Shown here: in pieces, positions 1 through 7,316 of the stretch | Layout of the letters: each line of letters opens with the position of its first letter | Numbering within the stretch: the stretch's first letter is position 1 | Notes under the pieces: generated by a model | The model's input: the letters and a program-made list of their open reading frames with translations, nothing else | What the model was told of the DNA's origin: nothing | Database searches by the model: none | Source of the DNA: Candidatus Peregrinibacteria bacterium | GTDB taxonomy: Bacteria; Patescibacteriota; Gracilibacteria; UM-FILTER-43-11 | DNA length: 10,597 bases | NCBI GenBank assembly: GCA_016927155.1 | Contig: JAFGNE010000026.1 | Span: forward strand, 1 to 10,597 | Reading direction: 5' to 3' | Translations under genes and position numbers: made by a program

Positions 1-1665
1 GCCCCCGCCGCCCCCGCCGCCTCCCGAGAATCCTCCCGAAAAACCGCTTCCGCCCGATGAGTGCGGCGGTTGTGAGGCAAATGCGTTTTGCATACGGCTT
101 GCGGCGTTTTCAAGGCGGCCTACGAAAACCGGCATGCTGAACGGCCCGGAACCTTCATACCAGTCCGGCGCGTTTTTGTAGAGCCCTTTGAACTTTTCGC
201 CCCATTGTTTGGCGATCCCCAAAGTCATGGCATAAGGCAAAAATTCGTAAAACAGGTTTTCATTTTCCTGGAAACGCAGGCGGTCTTTTTCGGCGGTGTT
301 CAGGTAAAGCTTAAAACCGAGCACGTGTTCATGGGCTAATTTGCCTTCTTCTGTTTTGCGCGGCATAAACCAGGCGAAAACGAGGCTTAGAATGCCGTTG
401 ATGAGCAGGCAAAAGGAAAATGCCGTCCCGAATGTGGCCAGTTCGAACCCCGGAGCGGAAAAACCGATAAATGTCAGCACAATGCCTTTGACCAGGTGGT
501 TCGCACGGACTTTTTCCGGGGATTTGGGGAAATAGCCCCGTTGGACCAGGTTTTCGTACAGCGTGGTCTTCAGGCCGGGCACGTGGGTATAGAACTTTTG
601 TTCCAGGTCGGAGATATTGATCACTTTCGCCCCGCCGAACACGTTTTGCATCAGTTTTTCCTCAAAAGGCGAAAGGGGATGGGCGTTTTTCAGTTTCGGC
701 TCGGTACGGGCGAGCTCATAATCCGTTTTTTTAAAAATCCAGCTTTTGGTGTCCGGAATTTCCTTGATAGCAAGGTACCCATGCACGGCCAAATCGATGA
801 TCGTTGAAGTGATGTCCCGCATGTCCGCCTTTTCATCCAGAAGCGTGCCCATTTCCGCCGGAATTAGCTTATCCGGCGGGTCGTATTGCGCAAAAATAGT
901 GCCTTTTCCACGCGGGTCACGCCCCCGCCTGATGTATCCGTAAAGCGGTTCAAGGGCGATTCCCAGGGCAAGAAGCGTGAGGAAAAGCATAAGGAAAGGC
1001 AACCATTTGGGCGGCGGCGGAAGGACGATTACCCCTTTCGGAAATCCGACGACAACCGTAAGCCCTTCATAGGCGGAAAGAGGAGCCGTGGCTTGAAAGG
1101 TGACGACACCATTTATTATTTCCCCCGAACATTTTTCGGCGTCACTCCCGAAAGCCCCTGTGTAACAGGCTAATTTTATATCTTTTTCATCTATTCCATC
1201 AGGAAGCCGGATGACCGCGCCGGCTTCACCAATTCCCACCGGCCACTCGGTTCCCGTGGCATTCCAGTAAAGTTCGTCGTGGTCGTCAAAAAAACGTATG
1301 CCGCCTTTTGTGACGTCATAATTGATTTGGTAGGCTTGGAGGCCGTCCACGAATTTGTCCGCGTCGCCGATTTTCACGCGCGTGCCGCGATCGAAATTTT
1401 CAAGGGCGTAATTCCAGGGCTTTCCATCCTGGTTTTCGACGCCGGTTACTTTGATTTTAATTCCCTGCGTATCGATGTCGCGGTAAATGCCGTGACGGGG
1501 TTCTTTAAAAGTCAAATTTATCATTTCACCCACAGCCATCGTGCCGTTTTCATGAACGGCGACATCCGTTTGCATGCGGTTGATCTCAAAATATTCGGCT
1601 TTGGCTTCCGATGTAAGGCTAAAAAGGCTGATGCCGGTCAATAATACGAAAAGCTTTTTTTTCAT
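1..1665 (-). CDS. DUF2207-family membrane protein with glycine-rich tail (partial, C-terminus beyond left edge)
   Basis: The reading frame is open from an ATG at 1665 to the window edge, giving 555 residues with no stop. Residues 1-23 look like a signal peptide (lysine-rich start, hydrophobic core, AKA before the probable cut). Residues about 25-210 form an extracytoplasmic domain with motifs such as GIYRDID (59-65) and ELYWNATG (131-138), which are typical of DUF2207. A membrane helix lies at about 219-241, followed by a basic stretch (YIRRGRDPRG) and a cytoplasmic region containing YDPPDKLIPAEMG (261-273). Two closely spaced membrane segments lie at about 391-434. The visible end is a Ser/Gly tract running into poly-Gly, as is usual at the C-terminus of this family, so only a few residues should be missing. 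The molecular function of DUF2207 proteins is not established. No Shine-Dalgarno precedes the start. Cys167 and Cys179 could form a disulfide in the outer domain (inference). Confidence 0.88.
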   Translation of the reverse strand, partial: MKKKLFVLLTGISLFSLTSEAKAEYFEINRMQTDVAVHENGTMAVGEMINLTFKEPRHGIYRDIDTQGIKIKVTGVENQDGKPWNYALENFDRGTRVKIGDADKFVDGLQAYQINYDVTKGGIRFFDDHDELYWNATGTEWPVGIGEAGAVIRLPDGIDEKDIKLACYTGAFGSDAEKCSGEIINGVVTFQATAPLSAYEGLTVVVGFPKGVIVLPPPPKWLPFLMLFLTLLALGIALEPLYGYIRRGRDPRGKGTIFAQYDPPDKLIPAEMGTLLDEKADMRDITSTIIDLAVHGYLAIKEIPDTKSWIFKKTDYELARTEPKLKNAHPLSPFEEKLMQNVFGGAKVINISDLEQKFYTHVPGLKTTLYENLVQRGYFPKSPEKVRANHLVKGIVLTFIGFSAPGFELATFGTAFSFCLLINGILSLVFAWFMPRKTEEGKLAHEHVLGFKLYLNTAEKDRLRFQENENLFYEFLPYAMTLGIAKQWGEKFKGLYKNAPDWYEGSGPFSMPVFVGRLENAASRMQNAFASQPPHSSGGSGFSGGFSGGGGGGGG

Positions 1666-1688
1666 TATGGATGGGGTTACCCTAGCGT

Positions 1689-1697
1689 ATTTTATCA
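1689..1697 (-). promoter_or_regulatory. Putative extended -10 promoter for the DUF2207 gene
   Basis: Read on the minus strand, TGA followed by TAAAAT forms an extended -10 element (TGn plus hexamer). It would start transcription near 1682, leaving a leader of about 17 bases before the ATG at 1665. No convincing -35 lies at the usual distance, which an extended -10 can tolerate. Prediction from sequence only. Confidence 0.4.
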
Positions 1698-1720
1698 TAT
1701 CCTTTTTCGGAAGAGAGATA

Positions 1721-1749
1721 TTGCGTTGGTTTTTAAGTTCAAGTAAAAT
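1721..1749 (+). promoter_or_regulatory. Promoter of tRNA-Leu
   Basis: TTGCGT (1721-1726) and TAAAAT (1744-1749) are separated by exactly 17 bases and lie just upstream of the tRNA 5' end at 1758. The spacing and -10 are good and the -35 is half-consensus. The element is divergent from the DUF2207 promoter about 25 bases to its left. Confidence 0.6.
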
Positions 1750-1757
1750 GCTGGCGC

Positions 1758-1848
<91 letters not shown>

Positions 1849-1858
1849 CAAGACAACA

Positions 1859-1888
1859 AAAAAGAGCTCCTTATGAGGAGCTCTTTTT
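1859..1888. terminator. Bidirectional intrinsic terminator between tRNA-Leu and htrA
   Basis: A perfect 13-bp stem (1859-1871 with 1876-1888) has a four-base loop. It has an A-tract on one side and a T-tract on the other, so it works in both directions. On the plus strand it ends the tRNA transcript 11 bases after CCA; on the minus strand it lies 10 bases past the htrA stop. Confidence 0.9.
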
Positions 1889-1897
1889 ATCGGCCGA

Positions 1898-3133
1898 TTA
1901 TTTCGCTTCCGTTAGCGTCACTTTAACCTCCATCGTTTCGCCGCTGCGCCATATCTTCAGGGCGATTTCGTCATCGGGGGCTTTTTGGGCCACAAGCACA
2001 TGAAGGGGTTTTTCCAAAGTTACCTTTTCGCCGTCCACTTCCAGAATTACGTCTTTTATCTTAAGGCCGGCTTTTTCGGCCGGGGAAGCGGGTACGACGG
2101 CAAATTCGCCTTTGGCTTCATCACCGATGAGCAGGGCGCCGCCTTCCACATCAAGCTTCAACTCTTCCGCCTTTTTTTCATCCAGCATCATGAAGCGGAC
2201 ACCGAGGTAGGGCCGCACGATTCTGCCATTCACCTTTACGCTTTCAATCAGGGGTTTTAAGTCGTTGATGGGAATGGCGAAACCGATACCTTGGGCGTTA
2301 TAGGCTACGGCCGTATTGATGCCGATCACTTCGCCGTCCAGATTCACGAGCGGTCCGCCGGAATTACCGGGATTGATGGCGGCGTCCGTTTGGATCAGAT
2401 TCATCAGGTTTTCAGTGGAATTGATGGATCCGGCTGATAGGCTCCTGCCTTTGGCGCTGATCACGCCGGTTGTCACGGTATTTTGGTATTCCGCAAGGGC
2501 GTTGCCTATGGCCACCACGCGCTGGCCGATTTCGATTTTATCGGAATCCCCGATTTTGACCACCGAAAGGCCGCTTACCGCTTCGCCTTTGTCGTTTTTG
2601 ATTTTCAGCATGGCCACGTCGTTGATCGTGTCTTCGCTCACCACATCCGCCTCGTATTCCGTGCCGTTGCTTAAAATCACGGTATATCCGGCCTCCGGGT
2701 CGTCGATCACATGGCGGTTGGTCACTACGATACCATCCGCTGTCACGATAAAACCGCTGCCGCCGCCCACTTTCTGCCTTTGTGTGCGCACGTTGCCGTT
2801 TTCGTCACGGTCCAGTTCCGGCATGGCGAACGGCATATTAAAGAAGGAGTCACCGAAAAAAGGGTCGTTGAAATTGAAAACACGCTCGCGGTAAAGGGGA
2901 AGGTCTTTAGAAATCACGATGCTGACCACGGCGGGGCTTACTTCTTTTACCGTTTCGATTATTTTGGAGTTTTCCACATAAACCTGTTTCTCCACGACCT
3001 GTTTTTCCTGCACGGGAGGCGGGCTGACCTGATCAAGATAGCGGACCATTACGCTTCCCCCGGCGGCTCCGCCCAGAAGTGCCATCGCGGTAAAGAAAAG
3101 CGTCATGCCCAAAGAGAGGCTCGTTTTTTTCAT
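1898..3133 (-). CDS. htrA: HtrA/DegP-type serine protease (S1C), membrane-anchored, one PDZ domain
   Basis: This 411-residue protease acts outside the cytoplasmic membrane in protein quality control. Residues 7-30 form a hydrophobic segment after MKKT, probably an uncleaved anchor because no clear cut site is seen. A proline/glutamine-rich linker follows. The trypsin-like domain spans about 60-290, with the triad His141 (TNRHVI), Asp172 (NDVAML) and Ser258 (NPGNSGGP). An aromatic, charged insertion at about 78-118 (FNDPFFGDSFF) matches the LA-loop region of HtrA proteins. One PDZ domain occupies about 305-405, so it resembles DegS or the HtrA of Gram-positives more than the two-PDZ DegP. It lies 37 bases downstream of ligA on the same strand but has its own promoter. 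The ATG at 3133 is not preceded by a Shine-Dalgarno sequence. Substrates cannot be inferred from sequence. Confidence 0.95.
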   Translation of the reverse strand: MKKTSLSLGMTLFFTAMALLGGAAGGSVMVRYLDQVSPPPVQEKQVVEKQVYVENSKIIETVKEVSPAVVSIVISKDLPLYRERVFNFNDPFFGDSFFNMPFAMPELDRDENGNVRTQRQKVGGGSGFIVTADGIVVTNRHVIDDPEAGYTVILSNGTEYEADVVSEDTINDVAMLKIKNDKGEAVSGLSVVKIGDSDKIEIGQRVVAIGNALAEYQNTVTTGVISAKGRSLSAGSINSTENLMNLIQTDAAINPGNSGGPLVNLDGEVIGINTAVAYNAQGIGFAIPINDLKPLIESVKVNGRIVRPYLGVRFMMLDEKKAEELKLDVEGGALLIGDEAKGEFAVVPASPAEKAGLKIKDVILEVDGEKVTLEKPLHVLVAQKAPDDEIALKIWRSGETMEVKVTLTEAK

Positions 3134-3160
3134 AGTGTTTTTTTGTTAAATACAAAACTT

Positions 3161-3188
3161 ATTATAAGAATTATCCGATCAATTTCAA
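3161..3188 (-). promoter_or_regulatory. htrA promoter inside the 3' end of ligA
   Basis: On the minus strand, TTGAAA (3183-3188) and a consensus TATAAT (3161-3166) are separated by 16 bases. The -35 lies within the last codons of ligA and the -10 just after its stop. Transcription would begin near 3154, giving a leader of about 20 bases with no Shine-Dalgarno. Confidence 0.65.
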
Positions 3189-5288
3189 GAATTCTTCTTC
3201 GCCAATGATTCTGACTCCCTGCTTTTTCGCCTCTTCATATTTGCTGCCCGGTTCGGATCCCGCTAAAAGGTAGTCCGTATTCTTGGAAACCGCTGAACCG
3301 GATTTGCCGCCGTTCATACGGATAAGGGCTTTGGCGTTATCGCGGCTTAAGGCGGGCAAAGTTCCCGTGAGCACAAAAGTAAGGCCTTTGAGTTTGTCTG
3401 ATTTTATGGCGGTTTCAATCGTGAGTTTTACGCCGGCCTGTTCCAGTTTTTTAAGGAAAGCGATATGGTTTGTGTTTGCGAACCATTCATAAAAAGCTTC
3501 CCCCACTTTTCCCCCCACCCCTTCGATTTCCTGTAATTGTTCCAGGGGCATGTTATGGATGGCTTTGATCAGGTCTTCGATTTCCGCCACCTCGATTTTT
3601 TCCTCGTCGCGCGGTTCTTCAAAAAGCGCCAGCTGGCTTTTTTTCTGTTCATGGGCCACGGTGACCGAACGGGTGGGAAGCTGCAAGTGCGCGGCCAGCG
3701 TTTCCGCCATTTCCTGCCCCACATGGCGTATGCCGAGAGCGAAAAGGAAGCGGGGAAGGGGAATGATTTTGGCTTTTTCGATGGCGTCGAGCAGGTTTTG
3801 GGTTTTTTTGTCCTTAAAAAGATCCAAGTGCACCAGGTCTTTGTATTCCAGGCTGAAGATGTCGGCGGCGTCTTCGATGAGCTTCACCTGGATCAGCTGT
3901 TCGATCACTTTTTCGCCAAGCCCGTCAATATCGAAAGCGTCGCGCGAGACGAAATGCGCGAGCTGTTCCTTGTGTATGGCGTAGCATTTGGGGTTCACGC
4001 AGCGGCGCACCACTTCGCCCGGCGGCCGGATGATGGCGCCATGGCAAACAGGGCACCTTAAAGGCATTTTAAATTTCCGCTCTTTTCCCGTGCGGAGTTC
4101 CGTGAGCACTTTAACCACTTCCGGAATCACGTCGCCGGCTTTTTGGATGACCACCGTGTCGCCGATACGGACGTCTTTGCGCTCGATTTCGTCTTCGTTA
4201 TGCAGCGTGGCGCGGCTGACCGTGCTTCCCGCCACTTCCGTTGGTTTGAGTATGGCAACTGGTGTAAGCGCCCCTGTGCGGCCCACCTGGATTTCGATAG
4301 AAAGGACCTGGCTGGTGGACTGTTCGGCAGGATACTTGTAAGCCACGGCCCAGCGCGGCGCCTTGGCCGTTGAACCAAGAAGGTTTTGGTGGCGCACCTG
4401 GTTGACTTTAACCACAAGGCCGTCGATGAGGTAGGGGAGCGTTTCTTTCTTTTTTCCCCATTTGCTGAGCTCTTTTTTTATGGATGACACGGAAGAATGA
4501 TGAACAAATAATTTGTTCACTCTGAGGCCGAGTTTTTGGAGGGTTTCCAAAAGTTCTTTTTGGGATTTGGGATGAGGGATTTTCGATTCGGCCGGAAAGG
4601 TCAGGCTGTAGAAAAACATCTCCAGGTTCCTTTCGGCCACAATTTTTGGGTCGAGCTGCCTGATGGTTCCGGCGGCAGCGTTGCGGGGATTGGCGAAAAC
4701 TTCCGGCCCGCGCTTATTGAGCGTTTCAAACGTTTTTTTGCTCATAAACGCTTCGCCGCCCACTTCGATAACCGGATAATTTTCCAGTTTTATGCCATGG
4801 ATCGCGTTCAGTTCCAAAGGCACACTTTCCATGGTACGCACCGTGTGCGTCACGTCTTCGCCGTACACCCCGTCGCCGCGGGTGAGCGCCTTGAAGAGCC
4901 GGCCTTCCTTGTAAATTAACGAAAGGTTGAGGCCGTCGATTTTCAGTTCGCTGATGTAATCCAGCTTTTCGCCTGGCACCAGTTTCATGATACGTTCTTC
5001 CCAATCATCCAATTCTTCGTCCGAAAAAATATCAGAAAGCGACTGCTTGGGGCTTAAATGCTTGATTTTGGCGAATTTGCCGGAAAGCGCGCTCCCCACG
5101 CGCTGGGTAGGGCTGTCGGGCGTCACGAATTCCGGATATTCCCGCTCCAGGTCGGTCAGTTCCTTCTTGATTTTGTCGCGCGCGGCTTCGGAAACATCAT
5201 TTTTATCCAGCACGAAATAATCGTAGTTCCATTTTTTAAGCCACTCTTTGAGCTTATCAATCCTTTCTTTGGCTTCATGCTTGGTCAT
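3171..5288 (-). CDS. ligA: NAD-dependent DNA ligase LigA
   Basis: LigA seals nicks in replication and repair using NAD+ as the AMP donor. The 705 residues follow the family order. Domain Ia is residues 1-66. The nucleotidyltransferase domain carries the adenylated lysine in LKIDG (Lys116), with RGDG at 137-140. The OB fold follows, with GRTGALTPVA (336-345). A zinc finger has Cys412, Cys415, Cys430 and Cys435. A helix-hairpin-helix region starts at about 450 (DIDGLGEKVIEQL), and a C-terminal BRCT domain occupies about 631-705. The family is usually about 670 residues; the extra length lies mostly in an insertion at about 540-570, which contains QLALF (552-556), a match to the bacterial beta-clamp-binding consensus. 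In domain Ia, positions normally His and Tyr are Phe25 and Arg37. The start at 5288 is supported by alignment; no Shine-Dalgarno is present. It diverges from pilT across 92 bases. Confidence 0.97.
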   Translation of the reverse strand: MTKHEAKERIDKLKEWLKKWNYDYFVLDKNDVSEAARDKIKKELTDLEREYPEFVTPDSPTQRVGSALSGKFAKIKHLSPKQSLSDIFSDEELDDWEERIMKLVPGEKLDYISELKIDGLNLSLIYKEGRLFKALTRGDGVYGEDVTHTVRTMESVPLELNAIHGIKLENYPVIEVGGEAFMSKKTFETLNKRGPEVFANPRNAAAGTIRQLDPKIVAERNLEMFFYSLTFPAESKIPHPKSQKELLETLQKLGLRVNKLFVHHSSVSSIKKELSKWGKKKETLPYLIDGLVVKVNQVRHQNLLGSTAKAPRWAVAYKYPAEQSTSQVLSIEIQVGRTGALTPVAILKPTEVAGSTVSRATLHNEDEIERKDVRIGDTVVIQKAGDVIPEVVKVLTELRTGKERKFKMPLRCPVCHGAIIRPPGEVVRRCVNPKCYAIHKEQLAHFVSRDAFDIDGLGEKVIEQLIQVKLIEDAADIFSLEYKDLVHLDLFKDKKTQNLLDAIEKAKIIPLPRFLFALGIRHVGQEMAETLAAHLQLPTRSVTVAHEQKKSQLALFEEPRDEEKIEVAEIEDLIKAIHNMPLEQLQEIEGVGGKVGEAFYEWFANTNHIAFLKKLEQAGVKLTIETAIKSDKLKGLTFVLTGTLPALSRDNAKALIRMNGGKSGSAVSKNTDYLLAGSEPGSKYEEAKKQGVRIIGEEEFLKLIG

Positions 5289-5308
5289 GGAAATCGGTTA
5301 GCTGACTT

Positions 5309-5317
5309 ATTCTACCA
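5309..5317 (-). promoter_or_regulatory. Putative extended -10 promoter of ligA
   Basis: On the minus strand, TGG followed by TAGAAT forms an extended -10 about 20 bases before the ligA ATG. The only -35-like sequence (TTTACA, 5339-5344) is too far away. The 13-base context TTTTTGGTAGAAT matches the divergent pilT -10 context at 12 of 13 positions. Confidence 0.45.
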
Positions 5318-5337
5318 AAAAGAGGAGGGACGGGCTA

Positions 5338-5366
5338 TTGTAAAAAGACTGATTTTTTGGTATAAT
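5338..5366 (+). promoter_or_regulatory. Promoter of the pilT operon
   Basis: TTGTAA (5338-5343), a 17-base spacer and a consensus TATAAT (5361-5366) preceded by TGG (extended -10) make a strong predicted promoter. Transcription would start near 5373, only about 8 bases before the first ATG of pilT, so the mRNA would be almost leaderless. Confidence 0.7.
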
Positions 5367-5380
5367 ATAAAGATAATTTT

Positions 5381-6466
5381 ATGTCTATGGCACTGAACCT
5401 CGCTGACATCATGCGCGACGTGCTGCTGACCGATTCTCCCGATTTGCATCTGCAAGTGGGGCAGCCGCCCATGATACGCCTGAAAAACGGGGATATCTCT
5501 CCGATGGATAGCCGTGAGGTGCTTACTTGGGATGATGTGCAGGGTGTTATTGACGCCATCACGACCCCTGAGCAGAAAGAGCGCCTTAAGCAGGAGCTTG
5601 AGCTCGATTTTTCTTACCATATCGGCAAAGTGAGCCGTTTCCGCGTGAATATTTTCCAGGAAAAAAACGGCCCTGCGGTCGCTTTCCGCATGATTTCCGA
5701 GGAGATCCCGACCATTGATGAACTCGGGCTGGGTGATACCGTAAAAGCGCTGGCCATGCAGCCCAATGGCCTGGTTCTTGTTACGGGGCCCACGGGCATG
5801 GGCAAATCGACCACGATGGCTTCCGTCATTGATTATATCAACACCAATAGGAAGGCCCATATCATCACGATTGAGGATCCTATTGAATTTGTTTATAAAG
5901 GAAGACAAAGCCTTGTCACCCAGCGCGAGGTAAATAACCACACGCACAGTTTTGCCAACGCCATCCGCGCGGCGCTCCGGGAAGACCCGGATGTGGTGAT
6001 GGTGGGTGAAATGCGCGACCTGGAAACCATCGCCGCCGCTATCACCCTGGCGGAAACGGGGCATCTGGTTTTTTCCACCCTGCATACCAGCGACGCGGCG
6101 CATACGGTGGATAGGGTCATTGATGTTTTTCCGCCTTACCAGCAGCAGCAGATCCGCGCGCAGCTTGCCGGGACTTTGAAAGGCGTGATTTCCCAGGTGC
6201 TTGTTCCCCGTGCCGACGGCCAGGGGCGGGTGGCCGCGCGCGAGATTATGGTTGTCAACGATGCGGTAAGAAACTGTATTTCTAAAGGCGAGACCCACCA
6301 GCTTTATTCCGTGATGCAGGTGGGAAGCCAGGAAGGCATGGTGCTGATGGACCGCTCACTTGAAGAACTCTACAAGGCGGGCCTTATTACCGCCGAAGAA
6401 GCGCTTTCCAAAGCCACCGACCCGGAATACCTGCAGGGCCGGCTCCGCGAACTTGTAACCGTTTAA
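5381..6466 (+). CDS. pilT: PilT-family type IV pilus retraction ATPase
   Basis: PilT is a hexameric cytoplasmic ATPase that depolymerises type IV pili, driving twitching motility and, in competent bacteria, DNA uptake. The 361 residues match the usual length. The N-terminal domain includes SPDLHL (19-24) and PPMIRL (29-34). The ATPase core has Walker A GPTGMGKST (136-144), an aspartate box IITIEDPIEF (161-170), AIRAALREDPD (194-204), Walker B with Glu210 (VVMVGEMRD) and a histidine box HLVFSTLHT (228-236). The C-terminal GMVLMD (319-324) and LYKAGLIT (330-337) are also typical. The AIRxxLR element and the lack of the zinc-binding cysteines of PilB favour PilT over the extension ATPase. Met139 replaces the common Ser in Walker A, at a variable position. 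The first gene of a three-gene operon, it overlaps the next by one base (TAATG). Met3 (5387) is an alternative start; no Shine-Dalgarno supports either. Confidence 0.95.
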   Translation: MSMALNLADIMRDVLLTDSPDLHLQVGQPPMIRLKNGDISPMDSREVLTWDDVQGVIDAITTPEQKERLKQELELDFSYHIGKVSRFRVNIFQEKNGPAVAFRMISEEIPTIDELGLGDTVKALAMQPNGLVLVTGPTGMGKSTTMASVIDYINTNRKAHIITIEDPIEFVYKGRQSLVTQREVNNHTHSFANAIRAALREDPDVVMVGEMRDLETIAAAITLAETGHLVFSTLHTSDAAHTVDRVIDVFPPYQQQQIRAQLAGTLKGVISQVLVPRADGQGRVAAREIMVVNDAVRNCISKGETHQLYSVMQVGSQEGMVLMDRSLEELYKAGLITAEEALSKATDPEYLQGRLRELVTV

Positions 6467-7314
6467 TGGAAACCACCCCCGTAAAACCAAAGGCTCTTAT
6501 TGAAATCCAGAAAATCCTTCACCTGATGAAGGAGCGTCGTTTTGAGCAGAATGAAGCGGTTTTTCATGAGGGGGATGAAGACAGGAACCTGTATATCGTC
6601 CTGAGCGGGGAAATCGAAATCAGCAAAAAAACGAGCGAGGGCGTCGATAAGGTGATCGCGGAACTCACTGCCGGAGAAATTCTTGGTGAAGGCGTGCTTT
6701 CCGGCGTTGTGGTGAAACCGGCCACCGCCCGCGCGCTGACTCGTGTTATTTTGCTCACTTTGGCCAAAGATGATTTTGACGCCCTGCTCAAAGAAGACCC
6801 GGAAACCGGCGTTGATTTCCTGCTTTCGGTGATGACGGCCGTGAACCACCGCCTGAACCAGACCAACATCAAACTTTTGGCGCTTTATGAGCTCAATAAG
6901 CTGATGGGGCAATACCAGGATGACCTTGTTAACCTGGCCAAAGCGCTTATTGAACGGCTGAAAGCCATTTTAGAAAGCCGTGACGGCATCCTGTTCATCA
7001 GGAACCCCTTTAGCAATTCCTACCGTGTGGTTTACAGCACTTCGCCCGCCATGGACGAATCGATGCTTGCCAATTTCAGCTTTAAAAAACCCCATATCGC
7101 CAGCCAGGGCGATAGCCAATTTCTTTTTGTGCCGCTTAAGGACGCGGGCATCATCATCCTGAGCCGTGAGCTTGGCGATAAGCGCTATGAAGACGACGAA
7201 CTCCGGCTGATGGCCTTTGTGGCCGAACAGGCGGGCAATACCATCGAATCCGCCTCACGCCGCGCCTCCGATAAAGCGCGCCATATTTTACAGCAGAAAA
7301 AATTCACCCTTTAA
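6466..7314 (+). CDS. Cyclic-nucleotide-binding-fold plus GAF-like protein, coupled to pilT
   Basis: The 282 residues show two parts. Residues about 14-130 resemble the cNMP-binding fold of the CRP family: YIVLSGEIEI (43-52), the turn GEILGEG (70-76) and the closing helix DFDALLKEDP (103-112). Residues about 135-265 look like a small GAF-type sensor, with a long helix, a strand DGILFIRN (173-180), FVPLKDAGIIILS (221-233) and the closing helix ELRLMAFVAEQAGNTIE (245-261). There is no helix-turn-helix, so it is not a CRP-type transcription factor. In the phosphate-binding cassette the usual Arg-Ser-Ala reads Lys84-Pro85-Ala86 and the loop is one residue shorter, so cAMP or cGMP binding is doubtful. 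The ATG shares its A with the pilT stop, which implies translational coupling. A role as regulator of PilT is inferred from context only. The cNMP part is fairly certain, the GAF part less so. Confidence 0.82.
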   Translation: METTPVKPKALIEIQKILHLMKERRFEQNEAVFHEGDEDRNLYIVLSGEIEISKKTSEGVDKVIAELTAGEILGEGVLSGVVVKPATARALTRVILLTLAKDDFDALLKEDPETGVDFLLSVMTAVNHRLNQTNIKLLALYELNKLMGQYQDDLVNLAKALIERLKAILESRDGILFIRNPFSNSYRVVYSTSPAMDESMLANFSFKKPHIASQGDSQFLFVPLKDAGIIILSRELGDKRYEDDELRLMAFVAEQAGNTIESASRRASDKARHILQQKKFTL

Positions 7315-7316
7315 AA

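Noticed and set aside
1..45. GC-rich repeat-like tract at the left edge, possibly a simple repeat
   Set aside because: Read on the minus strand it encodes the Ser/Gly-rich C-terminus typical of DUF2207 proteins, so it is coding sequence.
88..1644. Series of plus-strand open frames in the first 1.6 kb
   Set aside because: All are opposite the 555-codon uninterrupted DUF2207 frame, which has a signal peptide, membrane helices and the typical Gly-rich end.
2316..2894. 192-codon plus-strand open frame opposite htrA
   Set aside because: It is antisense to the protease catalytic domain, low in complexity (Ser/Thr/Pro-rich) and without a start signal.
5312..6298. 328-codon minus-strand open frame opposite pilT
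   Set aside because: It lies wholly over pilT, whose motifs are intact, and its His/Arg-rich product has no recognisable domain; it is an antisense shadow of a GC-biased gene.
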